From Streptomyces blattellae (GTDB lineage: Bacteria; Actinomycetota; Actinomycetes; Streptomycetales; Streptomycetaceae): a DNA stretch of 64,000 nucleotides. The translations under genes and the position numbers were made by a program. Position 1 is the first letter of the stretch. Each line of letters opens with the position of its first letter. The stretch covers positions 206,229 to 270,228 of the forward strand of contig NZ_WJBG01000112.1 of assembly GCF_009709555.1 (NCBI RefSeq), read 5' to 3'. Positions 43,797 to 53,292 of the stretch are shown piece by piece. The notes below the pieces were generated by a model, which saw only the letters and a program-made list of their open reading frames with translations, was not told where the DNA came from and did no database searches.

Positions 43797-46169
43797 TCAG
43801 CTGACGTTTGACGGGTCCAGGCGGTAGATCGACGACTCGGTCGATTCGGTCGATGTGCCTCCCGTGCCGGAGTCGGAGGTCGAACTGGTGCTGTACTCGC
43901 TCTCCTTCACCGCCGTGCCGTTCTTCTGCACCCACTCCGTCACCTCGGTGGAGAGGGTCGAGCCGCCGCCGGGGCCGCCGCCCATGCCCGAGCCGCCGAT
44001 CTGGATGTAGTGCAACTTCCCCTTCTTCACCAGCTCCTTGAGCTTGGCGAGGGTCATCGCCTGGTCGGAGCCCGACCAGCCCCACATGGAGATCACGGGC
44101 TCGCCGCTGCTGACGATGAGCTGGGCCGCGCTCTGCGAACTGGAGACGGCGAGCAGCCAAGTGGCGCCGTCCTGGTGCTTCTTGAGGTACGAGATGAGTT
44201 CGGTCCCGGCGGCGCCTCCGCCCATGCCGCCTCCGCCCATGCCGCCTTCGCCGCCGGGGCCGCCGCCCTGGACGCCGTTCTGGGACGTGCCGCCGCCGGG
44301 CATCGCGCCGTTCTGGCCATCGCCGCCCGGGAGGCCGCCGCCCTGCTGGGTGCCGTCCTGCTGCGTATCGCCGGATGCGCCGCCAGTGCCACCGGATGCG
44401 CCGCCAGCGCCACCGGATGTGCCACCGGACGTGCCTCCGGATGCGCCACCACTGGGTGCTCCGCTGGGTGCTCCACTCGGCGCCCCACTCGGCGCCCCGC
44501 TGGGCATGCCCCCGCCCGGGAAGTCCCCGGCAGCCTGACCGTCCTGCTGTCCGGACTGCCCGCTCTGGTCGCTCTGCCCGCTCTGGCCGCCCTGCTGCCC
44601 GCCACCCGGCATCCCCCCTCCGCCGAAGCCTCCGCCGCCCCGGCCCGGCCCGCCGCCGAGGCCGCCACCCGTCGACGGACCCGCCGTCGGGTTCGTACCG
44701 CCCATGCCGCCGCCCGAACCGGACGGCACCGACCAGGCGTACGCCGCCGGGCCCGCGACCGCCGCGACGATCGCGGCGGCGAGGGACACCGACAGGAGAC
44801 GCACCCGCGTGCCCGACCGGAAGACGAGCAGCCCGACGACCGCCAGCGTCATGACGACCGCGATCGTCGGCCACAGCCAGGTGTTCCAGCCGGAGGCGCG
44901 GCGCAGCAGGACGGCGGCCCAGACACCGGTGATCGCGAGGCCCGCCGGCAGCACCCACACCCAGCGCTTGTCGGTGCGGAAGGCGCGCAGCAGCATCAGG
45001 CCGCCGCCTCCGCACAGCGCCGCGATGCCGGGCGCGAGCGCGGTCGTGTAGTACGGGTGCATGGTGCCCTCGGCCATGGCGAAGGTGAGGTAGTGCAGCG
45101 CGGTCCAGCCGCCCCACATCACCAGCGCGGCCCGCGTCATGTCGGTACGCGGGGCCCGGCCGCACAGCACCAGGCCGCCGATGCAGGCGATCGTGGCGAA
45201 GGGGATCAGCCAGGAGATCTGGCCGCCGAGGATGTCGTTGAAGAGACGGCCGATTCCCGCCGTACCGGAGAAGCCGCCTCCGCCACCGCCGCCTCCGCCG
45301 TTGCCCTCGCCGCCGAAGATCCGGCCGAGGCCGTTGTAACCCATGATCAGGTCCCACGCGGTGCCGTCCGTGGAGCCGCCGATGTACGGCCTCTCGGACG
45401 CGGGGACGAGCGAGACGGCGGCCGCCCACCAGAAGCTGGAGACCGCCAGGACGACGGTGGCTACGGCCAGGTTGATGATCCGCTTCACGAGCTTCGGCCC
45501 GGCCGCGTACAGGTAGACCGCGAAGACGGCGGGCAGGGCGATGTAGCCCTGGAGCATCTTCGTGTTGAAGGCGAGCCCGAAGCACACGGCCGAGCCGAGC
45601 AGCGGCAGCAGCTTGCCGTTCCGTGTGGCGCGGAGCGCGAGCGCGGCGCCGGCCACCATCAGCAGCACGAGGAGCGTGTCGGGGTTGTTGTCCCGGTTGA
45701 TGGCGACGGTGATCGGGGTCAGTGCCAGGACCAGCGCGGCGACGGCCGCCGCCGCGTGGCCCCAGACCCGCTGCACGCAGGAGTGCAGGATCCAGATCGT
45801 GCCGAGGGCCGCCGCGATCATCGGTGCCATCATCTGCCAGGTGCCGTAGCCGAAGACCCGGCACGACAGGCCCATGACCATCAGCGCGAGCGGCGGCTTG
45901 TCGACGGTGAGGAAGTTGCCGGCGTCCAGCGAGCCGAAGAACCACGCCTTCCAGCTCTCTGTGCCGCTCAGCACGGCCGCGCTGTAGAAGCTGTTGAGGC
46001 CGGACGACGACAGGTTCCAGGAGTACAGCGCCGCCGCAAGGATCATGATCGCGAGGAGCGCGGGGAGCGACCAGCGTGGTGCCTCGTCCGGGAGTGCCGC
46101 GTCACGGGTCGGCGGCGGGGGTTCGGGGGTCGCGGTCGTGCGGGGGAGTGGATCAGTCGCTGAGGTCAC
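43797..46169 (-). CDS. Glycosyltransferase family 39 membrane protein with long Gly/Ser-rich insertion
   Basis: About 790 residues. An ArnT/PMT-like membrane domain of roughly 11-12 helices (about 35-475) starts ALLAIMILAAALYSWNLSSS and has the catalytic-loop pattern GSLDAGNFLTVDKPPLALMV expected for polyprenyl-phosphate-sugar transferases. Next come about 150 residues of low-complexity Gly/Ser/Pro/Gln, including repeated SGAP units, then a soluble extracytoplasmic tail (about 645-790) with WLLAVSSSQSAAQLIVSSGE. GTG at 46169 is chosen; a TTG five codons upstream has no SD. It probably transfers a sugar to envelope glycans or secreted proteins; donor and acceptor are unknown. Confidence 0.85.
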   Translation of the reverse strand: MTSATDPLPRTTATPEPPPPTRDAALPDEAPRWSLPALLAIMILAAALYSWNLSSSGLNSFYSAAVLSGTESWKAWFFGSLDAGNFLTVDKPPLALMVMGLSCRVFGYGTWQMMAPMIAAALGTIWILHSCVQRVWGHAAAAVAALVLALTPITVAINRDNNPDTLLVLLMVAGAALALRATRNGKLLPLLGSAVCFGLAFNTKMLQGYIALPAVFAVYLYAAGPKLVKRIINLAVATVVLAVSSFWWAAAVSLVPASERPYIGGSTDGTAWDLIMGYNGLGRIFGGEGNGGGGGGGGGFSGTAGIGRLFNDILGGQISWLIPFATIACIGGLVLCGRAPRTDMTRAALVMWGGWTALHYLTFAMAEGTMHPYYTTALAPGIAALCGGGGLMLLRAFRTDKRWVWVLPAGLAITGVWAAVLLRRASGWNTWLWPTIAVVMTLAVVGLLVFRSGTRVRLLSVSLAAAIVAAVAGPAAYAWSVPSGSGGGMGGTNPTAGPSTGGGLGGGPGRGGGGFGGGGMPGGGQQGGQSGQSDQSGQSGQQDGQAAGDFPGGGMPSGAPSGAPSGAPSGAPSGGASGGTSGGTSGGAGGASGGTGGASGDTQQDGTQQGGGLPGGDGQNGAMPGGGTSQNGVQGGGPGGEGGMGGGGMGGGAAGTELISYLKKHQDGATWLLAVSSSQSAAQLIVSSGEPVISMWGWSGSDQAMTLAKLKELVKKGKLHYIQIGGSGMGGGPGGGSTLSTEVTEWVQKNGTAVKESEYSTSSTSDSGTGGTSTESTESSIYRLDPSNVS

Positions 46170-46289
46170 CCGCGCATCGTGCAAAGGAGGGGTGGGTGCG
46201 GGCTGTGCCGTACCTGGCCCTCGGCTTTGAATCGGCCAAGGGCCGGGTCATGGTTGGTTCAGCCCTTGACCAACCGGCCGCTGTCACCG

Positions 46290-46380
46290 CTGACGATCAG
46301 CTCTGACGTTCAACGCTGACGTTCAACTCTGACGTTCAACGCTGACCTTCGGCTCTGACGTTCGGCTCTGACGATCACCG
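46290..46380. repeat. About 13-bp tandem repeats spanning the EamA gene stop
   Basis: CTGAC recurs at 46290, 46303, 46315, 46328, 46342, 46355 and 46368 (unit about GCTCTGACGTTCA). The array covers the last codons and stop of the EamA gene and extends downstream of it. Confidence 0.85.
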
Positions 46381-47309
46381 CCGACGAACACCAGGCCCAG
46401 CGCGAGCACGCCCAGCCCGCACCAGGAGACGGCCGGCAGGCGTTCGCCGAGGACGGTGACGCCCAGAAGCGCGGCGACGGCGGGCTCGGCCAGGGTCAGG
46501 GACGTCGCCGTCGACGCGGGGGTGTGGCGCAGCCCGTAGCCGAAGAGCCGGTAGGCGAGAGCGACCGTGAACAGGGCCAGGTAGACCGCCACCGCCGCGC
46601 CGCGTGTCGTGGTCAGCCACTGCGTGTCCAGGAACAGCACGAGCGGCAGGACGAGCAGCCCGGCTCCGCCGAACAGCACGCCCATCACCGCGTCGGACGC
46701 GTGTCCGCGCCTGATGAGCCGGCCGCAGATCAGCGCGTAGACGGCGTACGACAGTCCGGCGCCCGCGGCGAGCCCGACGCCGGTCAGGTCCATCGGCGTG
46801 GAGTGCCTGCCGAGGGCGGGGCCGAGCACCAGCAGGGCGCAGCCCAGCACGGCCGCCGCCGTCGCGAGCGTCCAGCGTGCGGTGGGCCGGGCCTGTCCGG
46901 TGGCCCAGGACAGCAGTCCGGCGAAGACCGGCGCGCTGCCGAGCGTGATCACCGTCGTCACCGCGACGCCGGTGCGGGCCACCGCCGGATAGAAGGTGGC
47001 CGGATATCCGGCCACCGCCAGCGCGCCCAGCACCAGCAGCCACCGCTCACGGTGTGTGCAGACGGCGGGCAGTGAGCGGGCGCCGCGGGAGGTCAGGAAC
47101 AGCAGGATGCCGCCGAGCACGAGACCGGCGCAGCCGATCGCCGCCGCGGGGGCGCCGGCGGGGGCCAGGGAGGAGGTGGTGCCGGTCGTGCCCCACAGCA
47201 CGGACGAGATGAGGATGGGCGCGGGGCCGGTGAGGAGGCGCGCGTCCGGGCGCGCGGGAGTCGAAGTGGGAGTCGAAGCGGGGGTCAAGGGGGTGGTGCG
47301 GTTCGGCAC
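46323..47309 (-). CDS. EamA/DMT-family transporter
   Basis: A 328-residue integral membrane protein with ten predicted helices in two EamA halves: ILISSVLWGTTGTTSSLAPA (helix 1) to about 155, and GVGLAAGAGLSYAVYALICG onward. The conserved PAVAALLGVTVLGERLP segment sits near the end, as in metabolite exporters of the RhaT/YdcZ/EamA group. Substrate is unknown. The extreme C-terminus (EPKVSVERQS) is encoded by the 13-bp tandem repeat array and is likely to vary between strains. It is divergent from the phytase-like gene. Confidence 0.88.
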   Translation of the reverse strand: MPNRTTPLTPASTPTSTPARPDARLLTGPAPILISSVLWGTTGTTSSLAPAGAPAAAIGCAGLVLGGILLFLTSRGARSLPAVCTHRERWLLVLGALAVAGYPATFYPAVARTGVAVTTVITLGSAPVFAGLLSWATGQARPTARWTLATAAAVLGCALLVLGPALGRHSTPMDLTGVGLAAGAGLSYAVYALICGRLIRRGHASDAVMGVLFGGAGLLVLPLVLFLDTQWLTTTRGAAVAVYLALFTVALAYRLFGYGLRHTPASTATSLTLAEPAVAALLGVTVLGERLPAVSWCGLGVLALGLVFVGGDRQSRTSEPKVSVERQS

Positions 47310-47608
47310 AGTCGTGTCTTCCGTCGTCGAGTGCGTCTGCGTCCGCGCGTCTGCGTCCGCGCGTCTGGGACCGGGTCCGAAACGGGCGCACGACGACGGC
47401 CCCTCACCGCCCGGTGGGTCGGTCGGGGCCGGGGAAAACGAACCCTCGGCGGCTGCGCCCGGTCAGGCGCAGGGAGGGGGCGTGACGGCGTGCCAGTACG
47501 TACTCATGCGGGGAGCGTACCGGGTCGTACAGTGGGCGTGATGAGCGCGAGCCGACGCTTCACGGGCTGGTCTCCCGTCCGTCACCGGCCCGCCCTACGG
47601 TGACGCCC

Positions 47609-48646
47609 ATGCGCCTGAGAAACATACGAACCGTGCTCGCGACCGCCACCGCAGGCCTCGCCGCGGCCACCTGCCTCACCGCCGCGGCGCCCGCCGACGC
47701 GGGGACCGGCACGCAGAGCGGCCATGCCTGTTCGCCCTCCGTCGCCATCGAGGGCTTCTCCGACGCCCTGGACAAGACGACGTACCAGGGCACCTATGCC
47801 GGCAACTTCTCCGCGCTCGCCGTGGACCGCAACGGTGACCTCGCCGCCGTCTCGGACCGCTCGGCGCTGTTCACCCTGGACCGCGGGACCCTCCAGCCGA
47901 AGAGCGTCGTCGCGCTCGCCGACGAGAGCGGCGCCGCGCTGGACTCCGAGGGCCTTGTCGTGGACGGCGACGGCACCCGGCTGATCAGCTCCGAGACCGA
48001 GCCGTCCGTACGCCGCTACTCGCGCGACGGCAAGATCCTCGACCGTCTCCCGGTACCGGCCTCCCTCCAGGTCGCCCCGGCCGGTCGGGCCGTGACCAAT
48101 GGCACCTTCGAGGGCCTGACCATGCTCCCCGGCGGGCGCACCCTGCTGGCGTCGATGGAGTACGCGCTGTCCGGCGACGCCCCCGGCATCGTCCGCTGGC
48201 AGACCTGGACGTGGCACCACGGCACCTTCGAGCCCGGCGCCCAGTACGCCTACCAGGCCGACCCCGGCCTCGGCGTCCCCGAGGTCACCGCGCTGCCCGA
48301 CGGCCGCCTCCTCGTCCTGGAGCGCGGCTTCACCTCCGGCGTCGGCAACACCGTCCGCCTCTACCTCGCCGACCCGCGCCGCGCGACCGACACCGGCGGC
48401 ACCGACACGCTGACCGGCCAGGACGGCGTACGGCTGGTGAAGAAGACCCTCCTCGCCGACCTCGTGAACTGCCCGTCACTGGGAGCGACCGCCAAGCAGC
48501 CCCAGCCCAACCCGCTCCTCGACAACATCGAAGGCATGGTGGTCACGGGCCGGACCAAGGGCCGCCTGCATGTGCTCCTGGTCAGCGACGACAACCAGAA
48601 CGCGGCGCAGACGACTCGCTTCTACGATCTCCGCGTCCGCATCTGA
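47609..48646 (+). CDS. Secreted esterase-like/phytase-like beta-propeller protein
   Basis: A 345-residue exported protein. A signal peptide (MRLRNIRTVLATATAGLAAA ... APADA) is followed by the esterase-like activity of phytase domain: FEGLTMLPGGRTLLASMEYA, PEVTALPDGRLLVLERGF and DNIEGMVVTG are its repeated propeller-blade motifs. ATG at 47609 has GGTGA five bases upstream; GTG at 47600 is an alternative. It probably hydrolyses a phospho- or carboxyl ester outside the cell; the substrate is unknown. The stop codon starts a 12-bp tandem repeat. Confidence 0.85.
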   Translation: MRLRNIRTVLATATAGLAAATCLTAAAPADAGTGTQSGHACSPSVAIEGFSDALDKTTYQGTYAGNFSALAVDRNGDLAAVSDRSALFTLDRGTLQPKSVVALADESGAALDSEGLVVDGDGTRLISSETEPSVRRYSRDGKILDRLPVPASLQVAPAGRAVTNGTFEGLTMLPGGRTLLASMEYALSGDAPGIVRWQTWTWHHGTFEPGAQYAYQADPGLGVPEVTALPDGRLLVLERGFTSGVGNTVRLYLADPRRATDTGGTDTLTGQDGVRLVKKTLLADLVNCPSLGATAKQPQPNPLLDNIEGMVVTGRTKGRLHVLLVSDDNQNAAQTTRFYDLRVRI

Positions 48647-48679
48647 TCACCACGGTGATCACCACGGCGATCACCACGG
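48644..48679. repeat. 12-bp tandem repeat starting at the stop codon
   Basis: TGATCACCACGG is repeated three times without gap (third copy begins with C). The first TGA is the stop codon of the phytase-like gene. Confidence 0.9.
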
Positions 48680-48749
48680 CGAGGGATGAAATCCGCTTCA
48701 TTCCGCGTTGGTGCCTTCCGTAGATTTAACAGAACGGGGAGGCACCGAC

Positions 48750-51700
48750 GTGGCACCGCCGCAGGGGCAGGGCTGGGCGCGCAGGCTGTGGGCGTACGCC
48801 TGGCGCTACCCCAAGGATGTCGTCCTGGCCCTCGGTTCCTCCCTCGCGGGCATGGCCGTCATGGCGCTGGCCCCGCTGATCACCAAGGTGATCATCGATG
48901 ACGTGATCGTCGATCACAGCAGGTCGATGGCGGTCTGGGCGGGCGCCCTGATCGGCGCCGCGCTCCTCGTCTACGTCCTCACCTACATACGCCGCTACTA
49001 CGGCGGCCGGCTCGCCCTCGACGTCCAGCACGACCTGCGGACCGAGATGTACGGCACGATCACCCGCCTCGACGGCCGCCGGCAGGACGAGCTGTCCACC
49101 GGTCAGGTCGTCGGCCGGGCGACCAGCGACCTTCAGCTGATCCAGAGCCTGCTGTTCATGCTCCCGATGACCATCGGGAACTTCATGCTCTTCCTGATCT
49201 CCCTGGTCGTCATGGCGTGGCTGTCGCTCCCGCTCACGCTCGTCGCCCTCGCGGTCGGGCCGGCGATCTGGTTCATCGCCAAGCGCAGCCGCACCAAGCT
49301 GCACCCCGCCACCTGGTATGCCCAGGCCCAGGCCGCCGCGGTCGCGGGCGTCGTCGACGGCGCCGTCAGCGGCGTACGCGTGGTGAAGGGGTTCGGGCAG
49401 GAGGAGCAGGAGACCGGGAAACTGCGGGAGGTCGGACGGAAGCTGTTCGCGGGGCGGCTGCGCACGATCCGGTTCAACTCCACGTACACCCCCGCCCTCC
49501 AGGCCGTCCCCGCGCTCGGCCAGGTCGCGATGCTCGCGCTGGGCGGCTGGCTCGCCGTCCGCGGCCACATCACGCTCGGCACGTTCGTCGCCTTCTCCAC
49601 TTACCTCGCCCAGCTCGTCGGCCCGGTCCGGATGCTCGCCATGGTCCTCACCGTCGCCCAGCAGGCCCGCGCCGGCACGGAGCGCGTCCTGGAGCTGATC
49701 GACACCGAGCCGACGTTCGACGGGGGCGGCAAGACCCTGCCCGCCGACGCCCCGGCCACCGTCGAGTTCGACGACGTCTCCTTCGCCTACGAGGGCGCCT
49801 CCGGCACAACCAGCCCCGTCCCCGTCCTGTCCGGCCTCTCCTTCGAGATCCGCCCCGGCGAGACCCTCGCCGTCGTCGGCTCCTCCGGCTCCGGCAAGTC
49901 GACGGTCTCGCTGCTGCTGCCCCGCTTCTACGACGTCACCCACGGCGCCGTCCTCATCGGCGGCCACGACGTCCGCGAGCTGACCCTCGACTCGCTGAGG
50001 GCCGCGATCGGGCTGGTCCCCGAGGACTCCTTCCTCTTCTCGGACACGGTCCGCAACAACATCGCGTACGGCCGTCCGGACGCCACCCGGCAAGACATCG
50101 AGCAGGCCGCCCGCGCCGCCCAGGCGGACCGTTTCATCAGGGAACTCCCCGACGGTTACGACACCAAGGTCGGCGAGCACGGCCTCACCCTCTCCGGCGG
50201 CCAGCGCCAGCGCGTCGCCCTCGCCCGCGCGATCCTCACCGACCCGCGGCTGCTGGTCCTCGACGACGCCACCTCCGCGGTGGACGCCCGCGTCGAGCAC
50301 GAGATCCACGAGGCGCTGAAGCACGTCATGGAGGGCCGGACGACTCTGCTCATCGCCCACCGCCGCTCGACCCTCAATCTGGCCGACCGCATCGCGGTTC
50401 TCGAAGACGGTCGGCTCGCCGACATCGGCACCCACGACGAACTCCAGCAGCGGTCGGCGCTCTACCGCCGCCTGCTCACCGACCCGGACGAACTCGGCGG
50501 CGTCTCGCCCGGCCACGCCCAGCCCGCCTGCCCGCGGGAGGACACCTCCGTACGGGACTCCGTACGGGACTCCGTACGGGACGAGCTGGACGCCGGGTTC
50601 GACGCCGAGCGGGGCATCACGCCCCGGCTGTGGGCGGGCGAGCGCACCCCGCGCGACCTCGCGATGGACGGCACCCCGGCCACGCCCGAACTCCTCGCCC
50701 AGGTGGACGCGCTGCCGCCGGCGACCGACACCCCGGAGATCGACGAGGCACGCGCCGTGACACCCGAGGAGAGCTACGGCCTGCGCCGGCTCCTGCGCGG
50801 CTTCGGCCTGCCCCTCCTCGTGAGCCTCGGCCTGGTCGCCGTGGACGCGGGTATGGGGCTCCTGCTGCCCGTCCTGATCCGGCACGGCATCGACAGCGGC
50901 GTCTCGGAGATGGTCCTCGGCGCGATCTGGGCGGCGTCGCTGCTCGGACTGCTCACCGTGCTGATCCAGTGGGCGGCGCAGGTCGGCGAGACCCGGATGA
51001 CCGGACGCACGGGCGAGCGCGTCCTGTACTCCCTCCGTCTGAAGATCTTCGCCCAGCTCCAGCGGCTCGGACTCGACTACTACGAGCGGGAGCTGACCGG
51101 ACGGATCATGACGAGGATGACGACGGACGTCGACGCGTTGTCGACCTTCCTGCAGACCGGTCTGGTCACGGCGTTCGTCTCGGTCGTCACCTTCTTCGGC
51201 ATCATGGTGGCCCTGCTGGTGATCGACGTACAGCTGGCGCTGGTCGTCTTCGCCACCCTCCCGCCGCTGATCATCGCCACGGTCTTCTTCCGCCGCGCGA
51301 GCGTGAAGGCGTACGAACTCGCCCGGGAACGCGTGTCGTTGGTCAACGCCGACCTCCAGGAGTCGGTGTCCGGGCTGCGGATCGTGCAGGCGTTCCGGCG
51401 CGAGCGGGACGGCGGGCGGCGGTTCGCGGAGCGGAGCGACAGCTACCGCCAGGCCCGTGTCCGGGGGCAGTGGCTGATATCGGTGTACTTCCCCGGAGTG
51501 CAGTTGCTGGCGTCGGTCGCCGCGGCGGCCGTCCTGATCGTGGGCGCCGGGCGGGTCGACGACGCCACGCTCACCACCGGCGCGCTGGTGGCGTACCTCC
51601 TCTACATCGACCTGTTCTTCGCCCCCGTCCAGCAGCTCTCCCAGGTCTTCGACGGCTACCAGCAGGCGACGGTCTCGCTGGGCCGCATCCAGGAGCTGCT

Positions 51701-52520
51701 CCAGGAGCCGGCCTCGACGAAGAGCGCCGGCGAGCCGCTCGACGTGCGCCGGCTGCGGGGCGAAGTCGCCTTCGAGGACGTGCACTTCGCGTACGGCTCC
51801 ACCGGCGGACCCGAGGAGGCCCTCACCGGGATCCACCTCGACATCCCCGCCGGCCAGACCGTCGCCTTCGTCGGCGAGACCGGCGCCGGCAAGTCGACCC
51901 TCGTCAAGCTGGTGGCCCGCTTCTACGACCCCACCGCCGGCCGCGTCACCGTCGACGGCACCGACCTCCGCGCCCTCGACCTCACGTCGTACCGGCACCG
52001 CCTCGGCGTCGTCCCGCAGGAGGCGTACCTCTTCCAGGGCACCGTCCGTGACGCCATCGCCTACGGCCGCCCCGACGCCACCGACGCCGAGGTGGAGACG
52101 GCGGCCCGTGCGGTCGGCGCGCACGACATGATCGCCACGCTCGAAGGCGGGTACCTGCACGAGGTCGCCGAGCGCGGCCGCAACCTCTCCGCGGGACAAC
52201 GCCAGCTGATCGCGCTGGCCCGCGCCGAGCTGGTCGACCCGGACATCCTCCTCCTCGACGAGGCCACAGCCGCCCTGGACCTGGCCACCGAGGCCCTGGT
52301 CAACCAGGCCACCGACCGCCTCTCAGGCCGCCGTACGACCCTCGTGGTCGCCCACCGCCTGACCACCGCGGCCCGCGCGGACCGCGTCGTGGTCATGGCC
52401 CACGGCCGGATCGCCGAAGACGGCACCCACGAAGAACTCCTCGCCCGCGGCGGACAGTACGCCGAGTTGTGGCGCACGTTCGCCGGAATCGCGGGGGAGG
52501 ACACGGCGGCGGTGGCCTGA
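48750..52520 (+). CDS. Fused ABC exporter (TMD-NBD-TMD-NBD) with one degenerate ATPase site
   Basis: 1256 residues from GTG at 48750 (GGGGAGG seven bases upstream). Two complete half-transporters are joined by a charged linker. NBD1 has Walker A GSSGSGKST, signature LSGGQRQRVALARAI and Walker B LLVLDDATSAVD, in which the catalytic Glu is Asp. NBD2 has GETGAGKST, LSAGQRQLIALARAEL and ILLLDEATAALD with Glu. This is the asymmetry of heterodimeric exporters such as TM287/288, here in one chain. The linker contains SVRD units repeated from a 12-bp DNA repeat. It probably exports a hydrophobic compound, drug, lipid or peptide. Confidence 0.93.
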   Translation: MAPPQGQGWARRLWAYAWRYPKDVVLALGSSLAGMAVMALAPLITKVIIDDVIVDHSRSMAVWAGALIGAALLVYVLTYIRRYYGGRLALDVQHDLRTEMYGTITRLDGRRQDELSTGQVVGRATSDLQLIQSLLFMLPMTIGNFMLFLISLVVMAWLSLPLTLVALAVGPAIWFIAKRSRTKLHPATWYAQAQAAAVAGVVDGAVSGVRVVKGFGQEEQETGKLREVGRKLFAGRLRTIRFNSTYTPALQAVPALGQVAMLALGGWLAVRGHITLGTFVAFSTYLAQLVGPVRMLAMVLTVAQQARAGTERVLELIDTEPTFDGGGKTLPADAPATVEFDDVSFAYEGASGTTSPVPVLSGLSFEIRPGETLAVVGSSGSGKSTVSLLLPRFYDVTHGAVLIGGHDVRELTLDSLRAAIGLVPEDSFLFSDTVRNNIAYGRPDATRQDIEQAARAAQADRFIRELPDGYDTKVGEHGLTLSGGQRQRVALARAILTDPRLLVLDDATSAVDARVEHEIHEALKHVMEGRTTLLIAHRRSTLNLADRIAVLEDGRLADIGTHDELQQRSALYRRLLTDPDELGGVSPGHAQPACPREDTSVRDSVRDSVRDELDAGFDAERGITPRLWAGERTPRDLAMDGTPATPELLAQVDALPPATDTPEIDEARAVTPEESYGLRRLLRGFGLPLLVSLGLVAVDAGMGLLLPVLIRHGIDSGVSEMVLGAIWAASLLGLLTVLIQWAAQVGETRMTGRTGERVLYSLRLKIFAQLQRLGLDYYERELTGRIMTRMTTDVDALSTFLQTGLVTAFVSVVTFFGIMVALLVIDVQLALVVFATLPPLIIATVFFRRASVKAYELARERVSLVNADLQESVSGLRIVQAFRRERDGGRRFAERSDSYRQARVRGQWLISVYFPGVQLLASVAAAAVLIVGAGRVDDATLTTGALVAYLLYIDLFFAPVQQLSQVFDGYQQATVSLGRIQELLQEPASTKSAGEPLDVRRLRGEVAFEDVHFAYGSTGGPEEALTGIHLDIPAGQTVAFVGETGAGKSTLVKLVARFYDPTAGRVTVDGTDLRALDLTSYRHRLGVVPQEAYLFQGTVRDAIAYGRPDATDAEVETAARAVGAHDMIATLEGGYLHEVAERGRNLSAGQRQLIALARAELVDPDILLLDEATAALDLATEALVNQATDRLSGRRTTLVVAHRLTTAARADRVVVMAHGRIAEDGTHEELLARGGQYAELWRTFAGIAGEDTAAVA

Positions 52521-52748
52521 CGGGTCGTCGGCGTGCCGACGGGGCTGTCCGCCGAGGACGCCACGCACCGCGCGGGGCGGGCGGTACGTCGAGTTGCGGT
52601 GGGCGTTCCTCGGGTGGTGCGGGGCGAGGAGCTGGTCGGGGGGCGGTGGTGGGGGGAGTGGGGGGCGGCGGTGGGGGTGCAACCGTCCGATACATGTCAG
52701 GCGTCCGTACACCCGTACGCTTATGGACGGGGTGCGGGAGGGACGACA

Positions 52749-53138
52749 GTGGACAGTGGTGCGATACGCCGAGGGCTGGCGCTCGGCGTCGCCGTGCTCA
52801 CCACATCCGGGCTGCTCGCGCTCACGGCACCGGCGGAGGCGCACGCGGCGGCCAAGCCCTGTGCCGGCCGCAAGGTCAGGACGCTCACCTTCTCGACCGG
52901 CATGGTGCGCGTCTACAAGCAGGGCCGCGAGGTCTGCGCCGTCACGCTCGCCAAGAACCCCGGCCCCGCGCGGACGATGTCGGTCAGTGTGCAGGTGCGC
53001 GGCCATCGCCCGGTCGCCTACAAGGACAAGCGCGTCCGCCGCATCAGCACGCCGCTGGTCTACATGGGCCACCGGAGCGTGCGCGTCAAGGGCGCGGTGG
53101 GTCGGGGATCGGTCAGCAGCGGCTGGATCCGGTACTGA
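52749..53138 (+). CDS. Small secreted protein of unknown function
   Basis: A 129-residue protein from GTG at 52749 with GGGAGG six bases upstream. A signal peptide (LALGVAVLTTSGLLALTAPA then EAHAAA) leaves a basic mature domain of about 90 residues with two Cys (KPCAGRK and REVCAVTL) that could form a disulphide. It looks like an all-beta fold (TLTFSTGMVRVYKQGR, TMSVSVQVRGHRP). No family recognised. It lies between the ABC exporter and the S37 peptidase. Confidence 0.8.
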   Translation: MDSGAIRRGLALGVAVLTTSGLLALTAPAEAHAAAKPCAGRKVRTLTFSTGMVRVYKQGREVCAVTLAKNPGPARTMSVSVQVRGHRPVAYKDKRVRRISTPLVYMGHRSVRVKGAVGRGSVSSGWIRY

Positions 53139-53292
53139 GGCGGCGCCGACGCGGTAGCGACGCGGGTTTCCGACGCAATACCGACGTACAGGTTTTCAAC
53201 AGGATTTACTCATCGGCCTGTCATGTCCCCTGGTATTCAGGTGACTTGCTCCGCTAGCTTCCGGCGCACATCTGTATTCACCGGGAGGGTGC

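Noticed and set aside
44010..46163. A 717-codon open frame opposite the GT39 gene
   Set aside because: Antisense shadow; low-complexity His/Arg/Gln content and no motif, while the opposite strand has clear membrane helices.
48726..52199. An 1157-codon minus-strand frame opposite the ABC exporter
   Set aside because: Antisense shadow of a gene with full Walker motifs; composition is Arg/Gly/Asp/Glu noise.
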